In this document: piece by piece, positions 6,800 through 12,015 of the stretch
Layout of the letters: each line of letters starts with the position of its first letter
Position numbering within the stretch: the stretch's first letter is position 1
From: a virus
Strand: one strand, 5' to 3'
Length of the DNA stretch: 24,648 nucleotides
Virus record (IMG/VR): IMGVR_UViG_3300032296_000305
Span: 1-24,648 of that record
The notes under the pieces: model-generated
Seen by the model: the letters and a program-made list of their open reading frames with translations, nothing else
Database searches by the model: none
What the model was told of the DNA's origin: nothing
Position numbers and translations under genes: made by a program

Positions 6800-6994
6800 C
6801 TAATTAACCGAATATTGTGCTATTTGCTTCTTATTTTTTAACTTAATAATGGTAGTTTTAATGTTCATACCATCGTTTCTAAGGTCTGCTATTCGTGCTG
6901 CTAATCTAAAGCATCCGAACTTGTTTAAAGCGTCAATAGGGGTTAATTTTCTACCTTTATTTAGGTAGTTTGCGATTTGTGTTGTTTGGCTCAT
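6800..6994 (-). CDS. Small winged helix-turn-helix protein
   Basis: This 64-aa protein contains TQIANYLNKGRKLTPIDALN (residues 5-24), KFGCFRLAARIADLRNDGM (25-43) and a short beta wing NIKTTIIKLKNKKQIAQYSV. This matches a common phage HTH type (HTH_39-like): LT-x-x-A-L-x-x-FG-x-x-RLAARI-x-DLR-x-x-G. The domain fills the protein. It is usually annotated as DNA binding with unknown target. It is the last gene of the early operon and its stop is 3 nt from a promoter box with palindromes, so local regulation is possible. Confidence 0.8.
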   Translation of the reverse strand: MSQTTQIANYLNKGRKLTPIDALNKFGCFRLAARIADLRNDGMNIKTTIIKLKNKKQIAQYSVN

Positions 6995-7045
6995 AGTTGT
7001 AGGTTTTAAATTTGCGCTTTACGTTATCGCCCAACGTGGGGGTTG

Positions 7046-7336
7046 TTAATAAGGGATGTCATCTTCGGAATGTGCTTCAAATTCTTGTTGATTTATGGCA
7101 AACTCTTTTTTACCTGTTGCGTTTGCTCCATTAAAAGCAACTTCTTTACCTCTACCACAATAGTTTTTCTTTGCCTTTTCGGCTCTTTCTTCTTTAGATT
7201 GGTTGTTCCATACTGTGTGGGTATTACTATTTTCATCCACCTCTTTTAAGTAATCGGTAGCTATGTTTGCGTAGCTTTTGCCGTTCTTAGCTTCTTTCCA
7301 GTTAATGTCCTCTTTGCAAATGTTTAATACAATCAT
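7046..7336 (-). CDS. SSB-like protein with acidic DDIPY tip
   Basis: This 96-aa protein starts MIVLNICKEDINWKEAKNGK and ends FEAHSEDDIPY. The acidic end closely resembles the DDIPF tip with which bacterial single-stranded DNA-binding protein recruits partners. The middle (SYANIATDYLKEVDENSNTH and a VWNNQSKEERAEKAKK segment) could be a short beta-rich fold. No full OB-fold is evident to me and the length is below usual SSB (150-180 aa), so it is either a compact phage SSB or a protein that mimics the SSB tail. It sits in the operon with the annealase. The assignment rests mainly on the tip and the context. Confidence 0.6.
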   Translation of the reverse strand: MIVLNICKEDINWKEAKNGKSYANIATDYLKEVDENSNTHTVWNNQSKEERAEKAKKNYCGRGKEVAFNGANATGKKEFAINQQEFEAHSEDDIPY

Positions 7337-7346
7337 TGTTTTTAGT

Positions 7347-7514
7347 TTAATGTTTATTTAATTGTTGTTGTTCTAATGCTATTTCATTTTGTCTATCTTG
7401 TTCTAATTCTTCCTCATCTTCTTCTTTTTCCCAATCGCAATGTTCCATACAATCAGGGCAAATGTCGATTTCCTCCATTGTGGTATGCGCTCCGCAGCAA
7501 GTTGAATATGGCAT
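7347..7514 (-). CDS. 55-aa Cys-rich, acidic zinc-binding protein
   Basis: An ATG at 7514 opens 55 codons: MPYSTCCGAHTTMEEIDICP, then DCMEHCDWEKEEDEEELEQD and a Gln-rich end QLNKH, with TAA at 7349-7347. The Cys pattern CC-GA with ICPDC-EHC suggests one zinc-binding knuckle, followed by a very acidic helix. It starts 2 bp after the previous stop. Small Cys-x2-Cys plus acidic-tail proteins are frequent in Bacteroidetes phages; the function is unknown to me. Confidence 0.75.
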   Translation of the reverse strand: MPYSTCCGAHTTMEEIDICPDCMEHCDWEKEEDEEELEQDRQNEIALEQQQLNKH

Positions 7515-7516
7515 AA

Positions 7517-7762
7517 TTAATCGTTTAAATAGTTTTCAAATACTTCAAATTTATCTGCCAACATTTGATAAGGAATGTAATCCCTTTTAGGTTGATCTAA
7601 TAACTCTGGGAAGTGTTTTTGTTTATGTAGTTTAAGTCTATACTTAGCTGCATTTAATTGATGAATCATTTCCGATGCGTTTTGTGGGTAGCTTGTATCT
7701 ACTTTGTAATTCCAAAATTTAACTGCTTCTCTTAATTCCCATAGTCTTTTTAATGGTGTCAT
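7517..7762 (-). CDS. 81-aa helical protein, function unknown
   Basis: The protein begins MTPLKRLWELREAVKFWNYK and continues with helical, Lys- and Gln-rich sequence (MIHQLNAAKYRLKLHKQKHF, then PYQMLADKFEVFENYLND). It overlaps the end of the annealase gene by 4 bp (ATGA), so it is translationally coupled to it. Genes in this position often encode recombination accessory proteins, but nothing in the sequence shows that. No nuclease motif is visible, so it is not an obvious exonuclease partner. Confidence 0.7.
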   Translation of the reverse strand: MTPLKRLWELREAVKFWNYKVDTSYPQNASEMIHQLNAAKYRLKLHKQKHFPELLDQPKRDYIPYQMLADKFEVFENYLND

Positions 7763-8478
7763 AAAGATTCTTTTTTCTTGGTAAATAATTTAGTTACATC
7801 TTTAGTTGCAAGTTCGCTATTTAGTGCGTAAAGTTGGCTTAATTCAGTAGTATTTATGCACAAATCAATAGCTAACTCTAAGTCCTCTACGTTATCGTGT
7901 GTCTTAATGTAGGTTGGAGTTTCTTCTGTTGATTGAGCCATCTCATCTCCAGTATAAAGTCCGCTCAAATCTAACGGGTAGCTTTTTCGGAGCGCCAGAG
8001 CTTCCGCCACCTTGCTCAACATCGTGTGGGGCATCTTCGCCCATAAACCCATAGGTTTACCATCGTTTGTCTTTTGGCAATATTCATCCCAGTATGCAAC
8101 TCCAACGGCTGCCTCATACCTTGTATCGCCATTAAACCTAAATACTGATACCTTACAAGATATTAACTTACCATCTTGTTCTACAAAGATAGGTTCGCTT
8201 TGCCCTCCGTAATTTCCGCTTCTTTCAGCGATTACTCGGAAGCCATCAATACTTGTTTGGATTGTCATTTTTTTACTCCATCCGTTTTGTGTTTTTACGT
8301 TCCTGTGGATGCAATAAATTTGTCTTGATAATGCATCAAGTCCTGTCCTTTGGGCTTGATAAAGAAATAGTTTTAGTTCGTCAACTGTTGCCTCTGGAGC
8401 AATCTGTGATTTTACTAACTCTACTTGATCTTTCGTGTACGAAAGTTGTGGCTTTTTAGCCAGTTGTTGTTCGCTCAT
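7759..8478 (-). CDS. bet: Single-strand annealing protein, Redbeta/RecT family
   Basis: This 239-aa protein matches the lambda Bet branch of RecT-like annealases, which bind single-stranded DNA and pair complementary strands during phage recombination and replication. Visible signature: ELKLFLYQAQRTGLDALSRQ (residues 34-53), IYCIHR, MTIQTSIDGFRVIAERSGNY (71-90), then VAYWDEYCQ and WAKMPHTMLSKVAEALALRK in the C-terminal half of the core. Length is close to lambda Bet (261 aa). The last 45 residues are an acidic/helical tail, likely the partner-binding part. NinG is also present. No partner 5'-3' exonuclease is evident in the window. Symbol by similarity. Confidence 0.9.
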   Translation of the reverse strand: MSEQQLAKKPQLSYTKDQVELVKSQIAPEATVDELKLFLYQAQRTGLDALSRQIYCIHRNVKTQNGWSKKMTIQTSIDGFRVIAERSGNYGGQSEPIFVEQDGKLISCKVSVFRFNGDTRYEAAVGVAYWDEYCQKTNDGKPMGLWAKMPHTMLSKVAEALALRKSYPLDLSGLYTGDEMAQSTEETPTYIKTHDNVEDLELAIDLCINTTELSQLYALNSELATKDVTKLFTKKKESL

Positions 8479-8529
8479 ATTGGTTGGTTTTAGAGTTTAA
8501 AATTAGGTACTTTAGTGTTAATAACCAAA

Positions 8530-8967
8530 TTAAAGTAGCACATTTAAGTTGAAAATGTCGTTTTTTATGGTATCGTCAAACTTATTTGATAGCTGACCCC
8601 TGATCTTAGAGATTGAGTGTAAAACTGTGGTTCTATCCCTATTGAACAATTTTGCTATTTCCTCGCCATTTAACGCGGTCTTTTCCTTAGTGAAATACAT
8701 AGTCATTTGCCTTGCCAAAGTAACCTCCTCACCCCTGTATTTAGACATCATTTGTCCGTACTTAATTTGGTAGTAATTGCATATCTTTTCAGCCATTTGG
8801 ATTGCATACTCCTTTTGTTGTTCTTTGTCCATTCGTATTGTTTTTATGTTTAAATGTTTGTCTAATAAATCCTTTAATTGATTTATCTCTTGCTTTAGTT
8901 TTTTGTTCTTATCTCGCAAAACTTCTATTTCAAGTTCTGCCATATATGTTTTGTGTACTTCTCTCAT
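8530..8967 (-). CDS. DnaA domain IV-like DNA-binding protein
   Basis: This 145-aa protein has an N-terminal coiled coil (LEIEVLRDKNKKLKQEINQL, residues 12-31) and a C-terminal domain resembling the DnaA box-binding domain IV: KYRGEEVTLARQMTMYFTKE (76-95), GEEIAKLFNR (101-110) and DRTTVLHSISKI (111-122). The last segment mirrors the DnaA signature in which an Arg-Asp-His-Thr-Thr-Val helix reads the box; here the His is Arg112. There is no AAA+ ATPase part. It probably recognises a phage origin or operator, or competes with host DnaA, and could dimerise through the coil. It starts on a TAATG overlap with the previous gene. Confidence 0.85.
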   Translation of the reverse strand: MREVHKTYMAELEIEVLRDKNKKLKQEINQLKDLLDKHLNIKTIRMDKEQQKEYAIQMAEKICNYYQIKYGQMMSKYRGEEVTLARQMTMYFTKEKTALNGEEIAKLFNRDRTTVLHSISKIRGQLSNKFDDTIKNDIFNLNVLL

Positions 8968-9263
8968 TAGAAATGTAAAAGGTTAATTGGTAACATAAAG
9001 TCCTCTGTTAAGGTATAAAGGTCTAAGATTAGATAATGGTAGCTTTTAAGGATTCTTCTCTGGATGTCATTCATCCTTGCAATCTTAATAAGTAAGTCCT
9101 CCTCGCTAATCATTGTCCTTGTAGTGTCCAATCCTCGCCTCCATTCTGCAAGGTCAGCCTCAAATAGATTTTGCCTTCCTTGTGCTTGTTTTAGTAGTTC
9201 CAGTAACATTGTTGCTCTTTTGTGCAACTTTAGTTGTTTCTCCTGATAGATTAGATTGCTCAT
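8967..9263 (-). CDS. 98-aa helical protein, function unknown
   Basis: The protein is almost all helical: MSNLIYQEKQLKLHKRATML, LLELLKQAQGRQNLFEADLA, then EEDLLIKIARMNDIQRRIL and a hydrophobic end DFMLPINLLHF. No family recognised. The first 104 bp overlap the ribbon-helix-helix gene in another frame. Starting at the inner Met (9209) would cut that overlap to 50 bp. The TAA overlaps the ATG of the DnaA-like gene as TAATG, which supports the frame being expressed. Confidence 0.65.
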   Translation of the reverse strand: MSNLIYQEKQLKLHKRATMLLELLKQAQGRQNLFEADLAEWRRGLDTTRTMISEEDLLIKIARMNDIQRRILKSYHYLILDLYTLTEDFMLPINLLHF

Positions 9264-9387
9264 ATTGTTTTAGGATTTTGTAAACCAACTTACTTAAAGT
9301 GATACCTTTAGTGTCGGCTTCGGTTTGTAAATTAGTCTTGATCTGTTGGCTGACTAGCGTTGTAATAAGTGTTTTCATAGATTTCAT
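9160..9387 (-). CDS. Ribbon-helix-helix (CopG/Arc-type) protein
   Basis: The first 45 of 75 residues fit a ribbon-helix-helix fold: MKTLITTLVSQQIKTNLQTE (a beta strand then helix A, counted from Met4), ADTKGITLSKLVYKILKQYE (the turn and helix B). Such proteins dimerise and insert the strand pair into the DNA major groove as repressors. The remaining 30 residues are a Ser/Thr/Lys-rich tail of low complexity. The gene is overlapped by its upstream neighbour for 56 bp and by its downstream neighbour for 104 bp, so only 68 bp are unique to it. Start could be Met1 (9387) or Met4 (9378). It is a good candidate autoregulator of this operon. Confidence 0.65.
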   Translation of the reverse strand: MKSMKTLITTLVSQQIKTNLQTEADTKGITLSKLVYKILKQYEQSNLSGETTKVAQKSNNVTGTTKTSTRKAKSI

Positions 9388-9502
9388 TAATGCCTTTTGC
9401 TAAGTCTAAACAGGCTTGTACTGTTTCTTTTACATAGCCATCATTTGGCATAGTTAATATTTTAGTTTCCAAAGTGTTGATGTAAAGTTGAATTGGTGTC
9501 AT
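9332..9502 (-). CDS. 56-aa helical protein, function unknown
   Basis: An ATG at 9502, one base after the previous TAG, opens 56 codons: MTPIQLYINTLETKILTMPN, then DGYVKETVQACLDLAKGINE and IYENTYYNASQPTDQD, with TAA at 9334-9332. It is a coherent amphipathic helical peptide with an acidic end. Its last 56 bp overlap the start of the ribbon-helix-helix gene. No family recognised. Confidence 0.65.
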   Translation of the reverse strand: MTPIQLYINTLETKILTMPNDGYVKETVQACLDLAKGINEIYENTYYNASQPTDQD

Positions 9503-9503
9503 A

Positions 9504-9632
9504 CTAAATGTTTTGAAGGATTGCGGTAATTAAAAATGCCACGCATACAATAATAAATGCGTAAAGTGGTTTGATGCTTTCTTGAGCGTAGCGTTCGTTT
9601 GCCTTTTCTTGTTGGGTTTTTAGCCTGTTCAT
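9504..9632 (-). CDS. 42-aa membrane protein, first gene of early operon
   Basis: An ATG at 9632 gives MNRLKTQQEKANERYAQESI, then KPLYAFIIVCVAFLITAILQ and NI with TAG at 9506-9504. A charged N-terminal helix is followed by one transmembrane segment (about residues 22-40). It lies 24 nt below a TATCTTTG promoter box and one base before the next ATG, so it is the leading gene of the replication operon. A longer frame covering the same DNA in another phase (9693-9499) has unlikely composition and is taken as a shadow. Function unknown; leading small membrane proteins can be involved in superinfection exclusion, which is only speculation here. Confidence 0.65.
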   Translation of the reverse strand: MNRLKTQQEKANERYAQESIKPLYAFIIVCVAFLITAILQNI

Positions 9633-9656
9633 ATTGGTTGTTTTGGTTTATGAAAT

Positions 9657-9690
9657 CAAAGATAGGGCATAAACTTATAACTTTATCAAA
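9657..9690 (-). promoter_or_regulatory. Promoter of the early/replication operon
   Basis: The minus strand has TTTG (9690-9687), then 22 nt, then TATCTTTG (9664-9657), in agreement with the Bacteroidetes -33/-7 layout, though the spacing is at the long end. Transcription would start near 9651, about 19 nt before the first ATG at 9632. A 13-bp palindrome TTATTTTAAATAA lies just upstream at 9699-9711. Confidence 0.6.
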
Positions 9691-9698
9691 CAAAGCAA

Positions 9699-9771
9699 TT
9701 ATTTTAAATAAATGTGATGAACGGCAAATAATAAGGATAAATAGTTTAATTTGACTTGTAAGGGATAAATA
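9699..9771. repeat. Palindrome and direct repeats upstream of early promoter
   Basis: TTATTT-T-AAATAA at 9699-9711 is a perfect palindrome around one central base. GGATAAATA occurs twice (9735-9743 and 9763-9771), 28 bp apart. The stretch is very AT-rich and has no convincing gene. The arrangement could be an operator set or the binding region of the DnaA-like protein encoded in the operon below. Both readings are inference. Confidence 0.45.
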
Positions 9772-9800
9772 TGTGTCAAAAAGTGGGTTTTATGATACAT

Positions 9801-9832
9801 AAAAAACCACCCCAATAAGACTAAAGGGGTGG
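9801..9832 (-). terminator. Strong hairpin terminator (element C)
   Basis: On the minus strand CCACCCC (9832-9826) pairs perfectly with GGGGTGG (9813-9807) across a 12-nt loop, followed at once by six T (9806-9801). This is a textbook intrinsic terminator for leftward transcription. It lies about 50 nt below the -7 box at 9861-9868. It contains the shared 8-mer CCACCCCA on the plus strand (9807-9814). Confidence 0.8.
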
Positions 9833-9860
9833 CTAAACCTAAGTTCTCCAATATGAAATG

Positions 9861-9868
9861 CAAATATA
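9861..9868 (-). promoter_or_regulatory. TATATTTG promoter box between two terminators
   Basis: The minus strand reads TATATTTG, a match to TAnnTTTG, directly after terminator D and 28 nt before terminator C. No TTG is visible at -33, where the terminator stem lies. If active it would make an RNA of about 50 nt ending at element C, or a leader that reads through to the early operon. Confidence 0.45.
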
Positions 9869-9871
9869 TAT

Positions 9872-9900
9872 AAAAAACCCCACCTTTTTAGGGATGGGGA
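9872..9900 (-). terminator. Hairpin terminator (element D) after the HExxH gene
   Basis: On the minus strand CCCCA (9899-9895) pairs with TGGGG (9882-9878), extended by two C-G pairs beyond a one-base bulge, loop about 7 nt, followed by six T (9877-9872). It lies 16 nt after the stop of the gene ending at 9916 and closes the lysis/phosphoesterase transcription unit. Confidence 0.8.
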
Positions 9901-9915
9901 ACTATGAACCAACAA

Positions 9916-10185
9916 CTATTTAGAACCATCTTGCAATGGCGTATCATTAGAATTGTCTACCATTCGGTATCCTTGCTGCCAAAGAACCTTACATAAAGTT
10001 ACGCTTTTCTCAATAATGGCTTCTTCTTCATCCATTGGATTGAGGATATGTAAGCACTCGTGCAACAGGATTTCAAGATGCTTTTTGCCTTTTAGTCGTG
10101 AGTCAATATAAACAACACCATCACTTTCAGCAATGCCGTGAGCCTGTTCCCTTCCTAATTTCCTATGTATTACTTTAATCTTCAT
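9916..10185 (-). CDS. Small HExxH putative metallopeptidase-like protein
   Basis: This 89-aa protein has HLEILLHECLHILNPMDEEE at residues 36-55: an HExxH zinc motif (His42, Glu43, His46) with Glu55 or Glu60 downstream as possible third ligand. VVYIDSRLKGKKH before it resembles the strand and helix that lead to the active-site helix in small phage metallopeptidases (SprT/ImmA-like). It is about half the usual size of those families, so it may be a minimal peptidase or a zinc-binding protein without activity. The start overlaps the previous gene by 11 bp, and terminator D follows the stop. Confidence 0.7.
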   Translation of the reverse strand: MKIKVIHRKLGREQAHGIAESDGVVYIDSRLKGKKHLEILLHECLHILNPMDEEEAIIEKSVTLCKVLWQQGYRMVDNSNDTPLQDGSK

Positions 10186-10366
10186 CTTTCATTAGTGCTA
10201 AATCAGGTCTGTCAATCTCTTTAAATATAAGTTTCTCTCCACCTCTTATCTTGCCTAAGGTTAATTTAATCTCTTGTTCTAAGTTATGGAGTTCAATTAG
10301 TTTAGCAACTAACCATTGCTCCTGTTGTATTGATGTCAATTTTGCGAAGTTTTTAGGGTATCTCAT
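10175..10366 (-). CDS. 63-aa helical protein, function unknown
   Basis: The protein reads MRYPKNFAKLTSIQQEQWLV, then AKLIELHNLEQEIKLTLGKI and a charged tail ending KDED. The frame is open further upstream (to 10426), but I choose the ATG at 10366. It lies one base after the stop of the phosphoesterase gene (TAATATG), like other coupled starts here, whereas the longer form would overlap that gene by 59 bp with a Lys/Thr-rich, less protein-like segment. Length and helix content fit a small structural or DNA-binding accessory protein. No family recognised. Confidence 0.65.
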   Translation of the reverse strand: MRYPKNFAKLTSIQQEQWLVAKLIELHNLEQEIKLTLGKIRGGEKLIFKEIDRPDLALMKDED

Positions 10367-10367
10367 A

Positions 10368-11408
10368 TTAGAATATTTTGTTTTTATAGATTCTTTTGTT
10401 TTGAACCGAATAGTAACCTTCAACATCTTTTTCTAATATCGCAAAGCCTTGTGAGTAATTATCAACGTGCTTGCAATATTCTACGTTTGGATGCATGAGG
10501 TGTCCTGTGGTCCAGCAAGTAAAGACTTCCTCATCAAATTGATTCTTAGTTGTATAAGATTGTACCTGATGAACGTGCGAAGCTATTGCAGACTGCTTAA
10601 CCCTATCGTAAAGCGTTTTAGCTGGGTTTACACCGCTTCCCCTCCTGAATGTAGTATCTCCGTGAATAATAGGCAATTTGCCAAACTTAACGTGGTCTAT
10701 ATTCTTAATCGGGATAATGTTAAAAGTATTTAGCATTAGTATTTCCTCAATATCAAATTTGCCGTTTAACCCTAATAATTCAGGCGCTTTAGTTCGCATA
10801 TACCTTTCATAACGAAACTCGTGATTTGCGTCTAAGTTGTAGTAAATAGGAATTAAAGGAAAAGTTGCTCTTATAAACCCAAGCATCTCAATTATAGCCT
10901 CATATTCCTCATCAAACTTTCTTACTCTTGGATCTTTCTGGAAATCGCTTAACTGATAGAAATCAACTAAATCGCCATTAATAAATAATGAATCAATCTT
11001 TTGGTCAACTAAATATTTAAAGCAAACATCAATAGCTTTAGGGTCGTGAAATGGAACTTGTAAATCAGAAATAAATCCCATCTTCTTAATTCCTATCGGC
11101 AAACAATATATTACCTTCTCCTCTACCCAAGTAGGCGGTTGAACAAAGTTTGAAGCAGTACGCTTAAAGTCTTCTATAAATTGTTTATTAGTGTTTCTTG
11201 TACTTTTTCCTTCGCCAGTCTTTCCTCTGTAATAACGTACCAAATAACGTACATTTTCTTGATTGTCAAAGTGTGCGCTTTGCTCCTTCATAATCAAAGA
11301 GGCTAAAGTGTTAGATGGCATCCATTGAGGATATTTGGCTAAGTAGTCCAAGACTATTTGACCACTCATTTTTGTTTTGCTTCCGCCTCGTTTTTTTGTT
11401 GTTGTCAT
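10368..11408 (-). CDS. Calcineurin-like metallophosphoesterase with N-terminal extension
   Basis: The 346-aa protein has the two-metal phosphoesterase motifs in order: MGFISDLQVPFHD (Asp115, His121), FINGDLVDF (Gly-Asp at 145-146), LDANHEFR (Asn-His-Glu at 195-197), PIIHGDTTFR and then ASHVHQVQS and WTTGHL for the last ligands. The first motif has D-x5-H instead of the usual D-x-H, seen in several phage members. The first 75 residues, rich in Lys/Arg/Ser with a helical LVRYYRG segment, look like a DNA-binding or partner domain. Substrate is unknown; relatives act on nucleic acids or nucleotides. It starts 10 bp after the lysozyme gene, so it is probably co-transcribed with lysis genes. Confidence 0.85.
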   Translation of the reverse strand: MTTTKKRGGSKTKMSGQIVLDYLAKYPQWMPSNTLASLIMKEQSAHFDNQENVRYLVRYYRGKTGEGKSTRNTNKQFIEDFKRTASNFVQPPTWVEEKVIYCLPIGIKKMGFISDLQVPFHDPKAIDVCFKYLVDQKIDSLFINGDLVDFYQLSDFQKDPRVRKFDEEYEAIIEMLGFIRATFPLIPIYYNLDANHEFRYERYMRTKAPELLGLNGKFDIEEILMLNTFNIIPIKNIDHVKFGKLPIIHGDTTFRRGSGVNPAKTLYDRVKQSAIASHVHQVQSYTTKNQFDEEVFTCWTTGHLMHPNVEYCKHVDNYSQGFAILEKDVEGYYSVQNKRIYKNKIF

Positions 11409-11418
11409 AGGTTTATTT

Positions 11419-12012
11419 TTAGGTTAGTGAGTTTAGTATCAAATCTGCTTCTTCTTCTCTACGCTTGACCAAACCATCTAATCCATTTTCCCAGAGTCTT
11501 TTGCTTCTTTCTATTTGGTCAGCTATCCCTTCGTAGTCTTTTTTAGCCACAAGGTCAACTATGGCTCTCATTTCAGTTCTTGTATCTCCGTCTAATTTAT
11601 TTCCTCTATCGTAAACCATTGAAACCAACGCACCCCTTGTGTCCTCGTTTAAACTATCTATCTCTGGATAAATATCCTTTGTTAATTTATAGTATTTAGG
11701 TATTGACTTATTAACGAATACATCGTAGGCAAAATTGTATGGAATCCTAACTTGTAATATTTCCCCCCTAAGCATCGTTTTAACCGCCTCTCCTTTAATG
11801 CCGACTACTTTCCTTAATGCGTGTAGAAAGTTCAAATTTAAGCCATCCCAATCGCTAAAGAATTGATTATCTCTAACGTCACTTAAATTGTACCCTATTC
11901 CGATAACAACTCCGCTTTCCGTTAAAATAGGCTTTTGGTATCTACGTTCGTAAACGGCTCTACCTCCAACCTCGTGTTTAATAATTAGTTCTATGGCTTT
12001 GCGACTTATCAT
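11419..12012 (-). CDS. Lysozyme-like muralytic enzyme (GH24/pesticin-type)
   Basis: This 197-aa protein looks like a T4-lysozyme-type muramidase. The N-terminus has AIELIIKHEVGGRAVYERRY with Glu14 in the place of the catalytic Glu, then LTESGVVIGIGYNL, which corresponds to the D/T-x-x-G-x-x-T-IGYG strand region. Later come EDTRGALVSMVYDRGNKLDG (the helix after the active-site cleft) and GLVKRREEEADLIL, the typical final R-R-x-x-E helix. There is no signal peptide, so it would need a holin. It lies 3 bp after the homing-endonuclease gene and is separated by that gene from the M15 peptidase. The family is inferred from motif order; GH24 and pesticin-like relatives are hard to tell apart here. 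Confidence 0.75.
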   Translation of the reverse strand: MISRKAIELIIKHEVGGRAVYERRYQKPILTESGVVIGIGYNLSDVRDNQFFSDWDGLNLNFLHALRKVVGIKGEAVKTMLRGEILQVRIPYNFAYDVFVNKSIPKYYKLTKDIYPEIDSLNEDTRGALVSMVYDRGNKLDGDTRTEMRAIVDLVAKKDYEGIADQIERSKRLWENGLDGLVKRREEEADLILNSLT

Positions 12013-12015
12013 TGT

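Noticed and set aside
7021-7043. Short inverted repeats ACGTT/AACGT and CCCA/TGGG near the SSB-like stop
   Set aside because: Stems of four to five base pairs with no T-run or promoter; too weak to call.
9499-9693. Minus-strand frame of 64 codons at the start of the early operon
   Set aside because: It overlaps the better 42-aa membrane protein in another phase, has an unnatural composition and starts upstream of the predicted promoter start.
9699-9800. 33-codon frame starting right after the T-run of terminator C
   Set aside because: The peptide is rich in His, Leu and Tyr with no coherent pattern, and the DNA carries palindrome and repeats; better read as control region, though the ATG after the T-run matches elements A and B.
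10367-10426. Longer start for the 63-aa gene
   Set aside because: It would overlap the phosphoesterase gene by 59 bp, while the inner ATG sits one base after that gene's stop, as in other coupled pairs here.
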